DNA of 64,000 nt from Haliclona indistincta (lineage: Eukaryota; Porifera; Demospongiae; Haplosclerida; Chalinidae), in contig OZ024789.1 in assembly GCA_964017065.1 (NCBI GenBank), positions 11,111,914 to 11,175,913 on the forward strand, in the 5' to 3' direction. The position numbers and the translations under genes were made by a program. Position 1 is the first letter of the stretch, and each line of letters opens with the position of its first letter. This document shows positions 55,501 to 64,000 of this stretch, in pieces. A model generated the notes under the pieces. The model searched no databases, had not been told where the DNA came from, and saw only the letters and a list, made by a program, of their open reading frames with translations.

Positions 55501-58500
55501 GGATAGATGTGCTTGCTCAAGTCAAGCCGACTCGGTCGCTCAATACTGTTATGTTCAATGTGCATTTAGTTGATGAAGAGGAAGACGACGAGAACGATGA
55601 TATACGGGAGGAGCTGGATGAGAGGGAGGCAGAGCTGAGACAGTACCTGCTGCACAATGAGCCCCTTGGTGAGGAGACCATCATAGAGCTGGCTAGCCAG
55701 TTCTGGCGTGAGGAACCATTCAGGTACAATACAAGTATTTGTAGTCAATAAACTTAGTTTCATGTCTGCTAGAGGTGAGATTGGGGAGGCACAGTAGCTT
55801 AGTACTCCTGTGTGCTCCTGAGTTGCATTGCATAGCTTGTAGGACACTGCTTAGTGTACCAGTGACCTGGCTGAAGCTAGACACTGCTTAGTACTAGTGC
55901 ACACTGCACAAGTGTCCTGGCTCTACCACTGTCCAGCGCCTCTGGGGCAGCTAGACGTTGCTTATTGCACAAGTGTCACTGGCTCTACCATTGACTCTCT
56001 GTGAGGCAGCTACATGTAGACACTGCTCAGTAATAGTGCACAGGTGTCCTGGCTCTACCAGTGACCCTCTGTGACGCAGCTAGACACTGCTTATTGCACA
56101 AGTGCACAGGCGTCCCCATTGAGGCACTGCTTGTGATTTACTACATCCCATGTTTCTCATGCAGGTCTAGTGGTTTCATAATGGAGGGATTCCCTCAGTC
56201 AGGGGAGGAGCTACGATACCTCTGTTCCAAGGGTCTGTTCCCTGACGCTACGGTCACACTGCAGCTCGAGGGAGATGACGTCATCAACCGACTACTGCCC
56301 AAGAAGATGGATATATGGCGCAAAAAGAGGGACAAGAGAGTTGACAAGCGCACTGCAGCAAGAGCTAAAGTTCTTCAGGAGTGGGTAAGTAGTGTAGAAA
56401 ATATGGAATGTCGTGGTGATGTCTGTTCATAGAAATTGGACAAGGAGAAGAGGAGACGAGAGATTGAGGAGACATATGAAGAGAAGAAGGCGGAGAAAGC
56501 AGCTGAAAAGGCTGCCTTGAAGGCAAACACTGGGGAAGAGGAGGATGAGGAAGAACGTGGTGAGTGAGTAACACTCCGAACAGCCTTGTACCAGTAGCTA
56601 CAGTAGACCCTCACTAATCTGAACAGCCTTGTACCAGTAGCTACAGTAGACCCTCACTAATCTGAACAGCCTTGTACCAGTAGCTACAGTAGACCCTCAC
56701 TATCATGTTTTACAGAGTCTGGTGGAGAAGAACCTGAAGATGATGAAGATTATGAGGAGTACAAGGAGCAGTTAGCTGAGCTTGAGGCAGAGGAGCCACC
56801 TGAGGAGGAAGAAGAAGATGAAGAGGCCGAGGAGGATGCTAAGGAGCGGATGAACACTGCACTGTTTGAGAAATACGATGAACAAAGTGAAGCTCTTACA
56901 GCACTACAGGTAACACGATACTGTACAGTGAGCCTTGCTCAAATTGATGACAAATACATGTATACAGTAAAAGGTATGACAGAAGGCATTAGATGTCTAA
57001 TAATTGATTCCAGGCCGTTAAATCATCATTTCGTATCCTTAATAATTTTTAACCTGTGTGCTTTTCAAGTTATGCACTTTGAAGTTGAAGGACTGCATGA
57101 ACTAAGCATGATACAATTTTTCAGTTGAAACAAAATTCATTGCAATGCATACTGACTTTCCTGTTATAAAAAGTATTACAATGCTACTGTGGGCTTGTGA
57201 ACTGATTAATTTTTAAACTGGTACATTTTCTTTTTTCTCGCAGGAGGTGCTAGCTGAGCAGCAGATCCCAGTCCATAGTGTAGCCGCTGGCCGCAGGAAG
57301 CACGTCGTGCTCTACTCGGTTGAGAAGGTGATGAAGAGATACTGCCAGGACAGAGCTGGTCTGCTCACCAAGTGCACTAACATAGACCACTACATAGCTA
57401 AGCAACTATTAGACCATGGCTACAAGCAGCTCAGCCACATGAGACTATGGTGTCCTGTTCAGGTATGTGTCAAAGAATTTGAGAATCAACATGTTGCTAA
57501 ATGTAAGAAAAAATTATTTCAATGAAGAAATTAATGTCATTACGGCTCATAAGAAACCCTTGAAATTCGGTGATGACAAAAATACACAAAATGGAAATAT
57601 TTCTTGTCTGGCTGATTATGCTAACACTTGAATACTTTTCAGAAAATATACTTTTTTTGAGAAATACATGTAGTCTACCAATAAACCATTGAGACTCAAT
57701 GTTCAGCATAGAACCGTAGAATTTTCAATACTTCTTAGTTTCGAGATATCAATTGTACTTTTGGCTCAAAATGCATAAGTAAATGAAGGCATACAGTAGT
57801 CACTAGTCAGTGTGACTGTTCGTTCTTCACTACACTGACTTCTCTCATCTCTGCAGTTATCAGAGCGGTCTCAGACTGTGCTACCTCCTCCATCACGTGT
57901 GAAGTGCTATCCTGTAGTGTATCACCATAACATAGTATACCTGTCCTCACAAGATGCTCGTCAGCAGTTCATCACTGATCCTGACAGATACCTCAACCAG
58001 GAGGTGCCTGGTCTACCAGTGCCCATCAAGCTAGCTGTAGTGGGACCACCAAAGTCAGGAAAATCAACAGGTACCAACCTCTATTGTACAGTACCACACT
58101 TGGGAATTTTCACAGGAGAATATTTACGCGAATCAGCACTATTGCCCTATCTTTGTCATCTAAAACAAGACATTTGCGGATAAAATTTTCGCTTATAGTC
58201 TGTACATATAATTTGCGAAATCCGCAAATATTTCTACCGCGAAATTGTCCTGCTATACGGTATAATTTATTTCCACAAAAAATCTTTGCGAGGTGTGTGC
58301 TTTTGTCAATGCAACTACATGTATCGTACAGGTGCATTTTGGGCGCATGTGCTGATATTTTCACAGCAAGGAAATGTGCACGATGCACCTACATGTAGTA
58401 AAAGTGGTTTTTTAATGCAAGTATATTGAAAGCTGCTGCAGAAAAATTAATGTACGCTTAACAGACGACATGGGCATATAATTATGCTAGATGCACTTAC

Positions 58501-60889
58501 AATTATATGGTGTTTTCTTCAACACAAGTACATGTGTATATTGAGATTTGTACATGTAGCTAGATAATACGCTATGCTCTTGTTATGTTAGCAGCGCCTA
58601 GTCTTGACTTTATTCCTTATTCCAGTTGCTCAGCGATTTGCTGATGAGTATGGTTGTCTGAAGCTGTCTATCGGAGAGGCGATGAGGAGAGTGATTGACC
58701 AGTTCCCTGACTCTAAGCTGACTCATCAGATGCTATCGTACCTTGTGGTGGGGCAGACAGTGCCCGATGAACTGAGTGTGCTAGCACTGGAGAGAGCTCT
58801 ACTGGACGTACAGTGCACCACAAGAGGGTTAGACAATACCACACACATGATAAAGCCCAATCTTAGCACAACATGTGCATGTATGTAAAATAATGTTTAT
58901 GTTTTCTTAGGAGCATCTACAAACCTGAAATTTTGTATAATTCACATCATGAGAGAAACGAAATTTTTACCAACAGAAAAAAAATCAAATTTGGTCATCT
59001 AGATGCTAAATTTGATACGTTTAATAGTTACTGTACCATTAGAGTTAAAACCTTGCTAGCCTCTTACCCACGCACTGCTCCTCCCCTCTCAAAGGCACTT
59101 GGGTACGAGGCTAAAACTTACTTGCACCTATTCCAAATGCAATCTTCATTTTTTCTTTTTCTATGTTAGGTATGTGTTTGATGGCTGGCCCATCAACAAG
59201 GCCCATATTGATCTGCTCACCAAGTACCATGTGCTGCCTGTGTGTGTCATAGAGCTGGTAGTGTCAGACCAGGAGATGCTCCGGAGAGCAGAGGTCGACA
59301 GAGAAGCTAAGAACCAGCCATACCCTGTTCACGACAGCGCCTCTATTATGCTGATACGAGGCGGACATTATCGCAAGCACCTGGATAGCGTGAGGGACTG
59401 GTACCAACAGCAACATGATAACTGGTGCACTGTGGATGGGGAGAGAAACAAGTGGTTCGTGTGGACACAGACCAGCGAGAGAGCGCTGCAGTCATCGCGC
59501 CAGATACAGCTGTACCTGTCCAGAGTTACTACTGGTGAGAGAGAGAGACAGACCTATATTTTTTGTAGAAGTAGAGACGGAAAAAATGTGGAGGTAGAAG
59601 AGATTTGGTCAGTTGCTATACAGGATTTGGAAAATAGTGCAATGAACGGCTACATGCTGTTGCACTGTAAAGCTTCTATTTCACACTGAGTATTGTTAAG
59701 ATGCATTTTGAAAGACTAATTCTTTTTGTGCACAAAAATTTTTCATGGGTGCATTAAATTTTTTTTATAATCCTCATTCTTTATAATATTATCTCTCTCT
59801 CCCTCTCTAGGTAAAGCTGCTTCCATCAATGGGCTGTGTATTACGCCAGCTGAGTTCAAGGCTCGTCTTGGAGAGTACAGCCACTACTGTCCAGTCAGTC
59901 TGACTGATCGCGGTGAACTGGTGGACTGCTCTAACCAACCCGCTCTCCGATGGGGAGCTGAGTACAACACCAAGTACTATAGACTAGCCGGACAGGCAGA
60001 GCTGGAGTCCTTCCTCACAGACCCTGAGCGGTACACTGGGCCAGAGGCTAAGCCACTGCCACCTGCTGAAAAACTGCCTCAAAGAAGAACAGCAATGGAA
60101 GTGAAAGAAATGTTCCCCAAGAAATATGAAATCAATGGATACTGCCCAGTAACTTATGTTGACGGCAAGAAGAGGTATACCCTCACGACTCTCACTGCTT
60201 GTAGATAATTATGAGTATTTTTTCTTATTTCTAGGTACGAAGCTCTTGTGCTAGGAGCTTCTGAATTCTCGGCTGAGTACAAACAGAAATTGTTCTGTTT
60301 CGCTTCTGAAGAGTGTCTGGAGAAATTCATGAGGTAGTCTATTGCATAGAAATTCCTGAACTTCCATGCCTATTATAAAAACCGAACTATAAATGTATTT
60401 GTGATTTTACATCGTAGCTATATTCAGCATTCCTGAGAGTAACAGTTATATTTAAACTAAAAGAGTAACATACAACTTGCTATTAAAACTGTGCTACGGT
60501 TGTAGTAGGGCGTTAGTCATGGAGACTTTTCGGTTTCTAATCTCATGATTTATTTTCTTCTTCCAGGCGTCCACGAGTGTACGATGTGTCAGGTCTGCCT
60601 GTCAAGCTGCCTCCTGTGAAGCAGCCTGTCTCCATCACCTCTCTCCCTATGCTGGGCTACATGGAGCAGTCGGTAGCTACGGCCATTATTAACTCACTGA
60701 CTGCAGTGGGCAACGTCAAACCAAAGTTCCCCTTCGTCAGCCCAACAAAGTCTGCACTACTCTACGCTGCTCTGCACCTGAAAGGTTTGTAAACAGGTCT
60801 GAAAATTGAATTTCTGCTCAACAAATTCGTAATGTGGTCTTAAATTTGAATTTTCACTTTCGTTCATCACTCACTCACTCTCTCTCTCT

Positions 60890-60924
<35 letters not shown>

Positions 60925-61271
60925 CCTCTCTCTCCCTCCCTCTCTCCCTCCCTCCCTCCCTCTCTCCCTCCTCCCTCCCTCTCTCTCCCTCCCTCTCTCC
61001 CTCCCTCTCTCCCTCCCTCTCTATCCCTCCCTCCCTCCCTCCCTCCCTCTCAGCATTCAACCCTAATGCTAGCACCTACTCTCGTAATAAGCACAAGAAT
61101 AAGCTGAATCGGTTCGAGGAGCACTGCCAGCTCATCAGCTACCTCAGCCAGATCATGAAGAGCGGCTACAAGGAGCCGGAGGAGAGAACAGGAGAGTTTG
61201 AATACAGAATGAGCTCCTTCCTATCTCTGGACGGGGTCGATACAGCACCGTCAAATTCAATATTAGCCTAA
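49190..61271 (+). CDS. AK9: Adenylate kinase 9, multi-domain (1756 aa, 30 exons)
   Basis: Nucleoside mono/diphosphate kinase with several adenylate-kinase-like units. Exons: 49190-49222, 49280-49336, 49448-49511, 49567-49619, 49726-49822, 50158-50270, 50485-50706, 50798-50929, 51382-51456, 51507-51668, 51704-51810, 51875-52055, 52506-52644, 52830-53037, 53361-53601, 53914-54097, 54549-54856, 55093-55318, 55495-55723, 56165-56384, 56433-56559, 56716-56909, 57244-57462, 57857-58070, 58626-58827, 59170-59534, 59811-60174, 60235-60333, 60567-60784, 61054-61271; total 5271 bp with every phase consistent. P-loops: GKPCVGKST (about residue 28), GNLTSGKST (412), GPQGSGKTT (802), GPPKSGKST (1260). Lid/NMP-type motifs include GWILDGFPVTREQW, GFIMEGFPQSGEEL and YVFDGWPINK. 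Acidic Glu/Asp linkers separate the units. Human AK9 has a similar size. In other animals AK9 is linked to nucleotide balance and cilia; that role is not testable here. Intron 10 is only 35 bp. Confidence 0.93.
49620..49697. repeat. (GTGA/GTGG)n repeat in AK9 intron 4
   Basis: The repeat starts directly at the 5' splice site (GTGAGTGG...), as if the donor sequence itself had been amplified. Confidence 0.9.
49980..50123. repeat. Direct repeat in AK9 intron 5
   Basis: A block of about 70 bp (GCAAACCACTGAGTTACTGC ... GAGTGAATCTTGCT) occurs twice in tandem with small differences. Confidence 0.85.
50278..50450. repeat. GA-rich low-complexity tract in AK9 intron 6
   Basis: Imperfect GAGAGA/GGGA purine repeat filling most of the intron before exon 7. 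Confidence 0.9.
52080..52504. repeat. (CT)n microsatellite in AK9 intron 12
   Basis: More than 400 bp of almost pure CT dinucleotides end directly in the CAG acceptor of exon 13, giving a greatly extended polypyrimidine tract. Confidence 0.95.
52645..52800. repeat. (GTGA)n repeat in AK9 intron 13
   Basis: The tetranucleotide repeat begins immediately at the donor (GTGAGCGAGTGAGTGA...) and fills most of the intron. Confidence 0.95.
53085..53358. repeat. (CACT)n repeat in AK9 intron 14
   Basis: About 270 bp of CACT/CTCC tetranucleotides just before the exon 15 acceptor, the pyrimidine-side counterpart of the GTGA repeats at donors. Confidence 0.95.
54866..55051. mobile_element. Small MITE in AK9 intron 17
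   Basis: Imperfect terminal inverted repeats ACCGTATAGCAGGTAATT and AAATTACCCGCTATACGGT enclose a 185 bp segment with AATTTTGGC(G) words. A related right end (AAATTGTCCTGCTATACGGTA) occurs at about 58240-58262 in AK9 intron 24. Confidence 0.65.
56578..56706. repeat. Three tandem copies of a 43 bp unit in AK9 intron 21
   Basis: The unit beginning GAACAGCCTTGTACCAGTAG is repeated three times with almost no change between exons 21 and 22. Confidence 0.95.
60867..61050. repeat. CT/CCCT-rich tract in AK9 intron 29
   Basis: Low-complexity pyrimidine repeat extending to the acceptor of the last exon. Confidence 0.92.
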
Positions 61272-61853
61272 CTATGAAACATTTCACAAAACGTTGACTC
61301 CATAACCAAATCCACTAATGCATTATGATAAACCATTATTTTTGCCTCGATACGAAAAGATTATACATGTAATTACGTTTCAAAAAGATTATTTTACTTA
61401 TCTATTATGATAATCATACTTCACATTATTTAACCTTCGGCGCATGCGCGAGAGGGTTACGGTACTTGGATTGTCATTCATTTGTAGCAATGCTGAATTG
61501 AAAGCAGAGTATCACCTTCATGCACTAATGTGTTCAGTCTCTGATCATCCTCCATCGTGTGAATAAAGACGATAGTGACTGAACACATTATTGCATGAAG
61601 GTGACACTCTACACTTATCGATTGAATTCTTCGCTGACTACAGGAAGACAGAAAATCACCAAATCTACCGCATAACTAGTTTAGTGATTCCGTATTTCAT
61701 GCTTAATGCATCATAGTGAAATTGAAAAGTGGATTATTATGCTGAAAAGAGTATACAATATACAAAAATTAATTTATTATAATAATTCTCTTTTAAGTAA
61801 TGTATAATTCTAAAACAAATAACTTGGTTGGAACACTAGCTGGCGTGGTGTCT
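61272..61853. other. Convergent AK9/HECTD3 spacer with an inverted repeat
   Basis: 582 bp between the stop codons of two convergent genes. The parts at about 61510-61545 (AGAGTATCACCTTCATGCA...) and 61575-61612 (...TGCATGAAGGTGACACTCT) are imperfect reverse complements, giving a roughly 100 bp hairpin. AT-rich sequence near 61740-61800 may carry polyadenylation signals. No gene seen. Confidence 0.6.
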
Positions 61854-63668
61854 TTACTCCCATGGACTGAGATCAGTGTCAATGGCTACACAGTTGTAAG
61901 CAGCGTATCGTAGTTTTTCACTAGCCTGCTCGACGCTGGTGTAAGGAGGAAGATAGAGAGTGTTCGAACAAGTAGCAGAAGCGGGTAGGGAATCTGCGTT
62001 TCCGTCTGCAGAATCGATATAAATAGTGACAGGAAGGCGTCTTCGACCGGTTATGAATCGAATGAATCTGCTTCTCTCTTCGTTTGTGAAACTCTTCAAC
62101 GCCTCCCACATGTGGTGCACCACTGACGAACTCTCAGTCAAGTCACTGACGAAACGGGCAGATTTCTTCAGCGCAGACAGCGGTATTTCTGGACTGCCGC
62201 AGATTTTCTCTTCGAGCTCCTGCCATGTCAGAAGAGTCACGACCTTTTCAGGCACGACCATGAAGAGGCCTTCCTTTAGTGCCTTGATCTGTTGCTCTGC
62301 TTCCTTCATTCTGATCTCTTTCACACAGCGACAGTAGTCCAGTCTATCTTCATAGGTCACCTCTCTCTCTTCTCCGCCAGGCAGGTTCACTGTGCTACCA
62401 TTGCTAAGAACCGTAACGAAATTAAGACAACCAGAGAAGGAAGCATCAAATTTTTCCTGCTCCATTGTCTCGATGGAATCGATAAACTTGACCTCGGCCG
62501 AGTCGACAGTGATGAAATCTCGAGTCCAGGTTACAGGCTCACCAACCAGCTGCTTCCAGATGAACTGAGGCAGCGAGAGGACGAGGCTCTCGGGACTGCG
62601 GAACACCGCTCCCATGAGTTGACCAATGAACTGATACTTCTGGTACAACTGACACGAAGGGTTGAGCATGTAGGCGTCGCGATAAGCGTTGGACGAGTCT
62701 TGGCTCTGGTTCGGACTACGCACAAAGAACGGCAGAGACAGAGTCGCAGTGGGATTACTGGGACAGAGCTCCTCGGCTATTTCTGACAAAGAGTCTCTGA
62801 AGCCTCCTCCCTGATCGATGGCGCCCTCCCTGATAAATTTACACTCCCACCATTGCATCCAGTGACCGGCCCAACGGAAGTTATATTTGTTAGGGTTAGT
62901 GCGTTTTTTAAGCTCATTGTAAACCTGCGTAAAGACTGTCTTCTCGCTGTCTCCTTGTTGCTGCTTGGCGGCAATCCTGTTGATAAAGAGGACAGGCATA
63001 GAAGAGGGAGCGCTGGAAACTGTGTCTTGCAGCATCTGTTCGATAATGACATTTCGTGCCTTGCATAGCGGCCAGAGCTGTCGCACAACTGTAATAGCGT
63101 CTAAGGAGCTCGCAGAGTAGGACCACTGTGGGAGCAAGTAGGTGAGGTCTCGATCGATAAGTTCAGCGATTCTTTTCAAGACATACGCACGATAGAATAA
63201 CTGATGCTGAGTGAACGGCTGGAGTTTCGGCCAGCGATTGATTGCTGTCGATTCGAACATGTTCTTTGTGATAATCTCGGAGTTAGAGAACAATTTAGCA
63301 GCAGAGTCGCATACGACTTTAACCCCATGGATTCTAGTATCAATCCCTCCCTGGTAACAACTCTTGAAATGGACCTCGATGATCGGATAATGCTGAGAGC
63401 AGGGGTACGGAAACAAGCTTAGTTCGTGCTTCTCAAAATCACCGGAAGAGAACGTGCGTGTCTGTATTAGAGTCCGACTGCCTTCGACCGTTCCTTTGAT
63501 TTGGACTCTCTTGGGCAGGTACGAGCTGTCGTCTGGATCAACCACTAGGAAGAACTTCTGTACGATTGTCCCGGGCTTCATGTGGAACCGCAGCCAGTGA
63601 GATCCGGAGCTGCCGTCTGACTCCCAGAAAGTATCTGGATTCGGGTCAAGCAGAGCTTGAACCTCCGA
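61854..63668 (-). CDS. HECTD3: HECTD3-like E3 ubiquitin ligase, C-terminal exon (5' part outside window)
   Basis: One long minus-strand exon, acceptor at 63669 and stop TAA at 61854, encodes about 604 residues. It opens inside a DOC/APC10-type galactose-binding-like domain (NPDTFWESDGSSGSHWLRFH, then repeated beta strands and GIDTRIHGVKVV). The C-terminal half is a HECT domain: REGAIDQGGGFRDSLSEIAE, YQFIGQLMGAVFRSPE, FIRFITGRRRLP and the final lobe SATCSNTLYLPPY, whose Cys is the expected ubiquitin-thioester residue. DOC followed by HECT without RCC1 or ankyrin repeats fits HECTD3. The protein ends IDTDLSPWE. The N terminus must lie in exons beyond the right edge. Confidence 0.85.
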   Translation of the reverse strand, partial: SEVQALLDPNPDTFWESDGSSGSHWLRFHMKPGTIVQKFFLVVDPDDSSYLPKRVQIKGTVEGSRTLIQTRTFSSGDFEKHELSLFPYPCSQHYPIIEVHFKSCYQGGIDTRIHGVKVVCDSAAKLFSNSEIITKNMFESTAINRWPKLQPFTQHQLFYRAYVLKRIAELIDRDLTYLLPQWSYSASSLDAITVVRQLWPLCKARNVIIEQMLQDTVSSAPSSMPVLFINRIAAKQQQGDSEKTVFTQVYNELKKRTNPNKYNFRWAGHWMQWWECKFIREGAIDQGGGFRDSLSEIAEELCPSNPTATLSLPFFVRSPNQSQDSSNAYRDAYMLNPSCQLYQKYQFIGQLMGAVFRSPESLVLSLPQFIWKQLVGEPVTWTRDFITVDSAEVKFIDSIETMEQEKFDASFSGCLNFVTVLSNGSTVNLPGGEEREVTYEDRLDYCRCVKEIRMKEAEQQIKALKEGLFMVVPEKVVTLLTWQELEEKICGSPEIPLSALKKSARFVSDLTESSSVVHHMWEALKSFTNEERSRFIRFITGRRRLPVTIYIDSADGNADSLPASATCSNTLYLPPYTSVEQASEKLRYAAYNCVAIDTDLSPWE

Positions 63669-64000
63669 CTACAAGGAGAGAAAAATAAATACTATTATAA
63701 TTACAGTATGCAGGCAGGCAGCAAGGCATGTGGTATTTGAAACCATGTATCACTTATAACCCATTCACACTGAGTGTTGAAACCGGGCTGAATTTTATGA
63801 TGAAAGTTCTTTACCGTGCAGGAAGCGGCACACCTATGGCGCAGTTCAATTACTGTAGCACAGCGTTCGTACTGACGGAGATTTACAACTGGACAGATCC
63901 AGTTCAGTTTTAACGCATTGGACAGCGGTTTTAATTTAGTATACAGCGCAGATCGTCAAATGAAATAGTTTGTCATATCACGTAGACAAAGTTTGTCGTG
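63669..64000 (-). other. Intron or upstream part of the HECTD3-like gene, no exon identified
   Basis: The acceptor (CTCCTTGTAG on the minus strand) at 63669-63678 shows this is intronic at least at its left end. I cannot identify the preceding coding exon before the window ends. Confidence 0.5.

Overview
The window is animal nuclear DNA and most resembles a compact demosponge (Amphimedon-like) genome. Genes are intron-rich with mostly 40-100 bp GT-AG introns, intergenic spacers are small, and miniature inverted-repeat elements and GA/CT/GTGA microsatellites are frequent. The species call is inference; the gene models come from reading splice sites and phases directly.

Region 1 (about 3.2-42.8 kb) is a tandem family of six + strand multi-exon genes, here named KCD1-KCD6. 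Each starts with a six-bladed Kelch beta-propeller, continues into a long coiled coil built from small phase-0 exons, and ends in a Death domain. KCD1 (765 aa), KCD2 (1017 aa) and KCD5 (1124 aa) assemble into uninterrupted reading frames. KCD3 carries a ZU5 plus UPA-like segment before the Death domain and has a damaged 5' end. KCD4 and KCD6 carry several frameshifts. An orphan ZU5/UPA-Death tail lies between KCD5 and KCD6, and marks a segmental duplication of the KCD3-KCD4 interval. Between KCD2 and KCD3 is a divergent pair of small paralogous beta-rich proteins (117 and 119 aa). Broken glutaredoxin and aminomethyltransferase exon copies sit upstream of KCD2 and KCD5.

Region 2 (43.7-45.8 kb) holds a 658-residue protein with a signal peptide, a cytidine-deaminase-like domain (HAE...PCxxC), a Gly/Ser-rich stalk, one transmembrane segment and a second deaminase-like domain (HAE...PCxxxC). 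It looks like a type I membrane protein with an AID/APOBEC-like domain on each side of the membrane. This is the most striking gene here.

Region 3 (46.0-64.0 kb) is conserved housekeeping: mitochondrial aminomethyltransferase (AMT, - strand, 10 exons), a full-length 30-exon adenylate kinase 9 (AK9, + strand, 1756 aa, four P-loops) that starts 217 bp from AMT head to head, and the 3' part of a HECTD3-like DOC/HECT ubiquitin ligase (- strand) that runs off the right edge.

Mobile DNA includes a fold-back element with perfect 143 and 153 bp arms in two of its three copies, a piggyBac-like TTAA/CCCTTTA MITE family, and several other inverted-repeat elements in introns. Together the Death-domain cluster and the membrane deaminase look like a fast-evolving, possibly immune, neighbourhood next to a stable housekeeping block.
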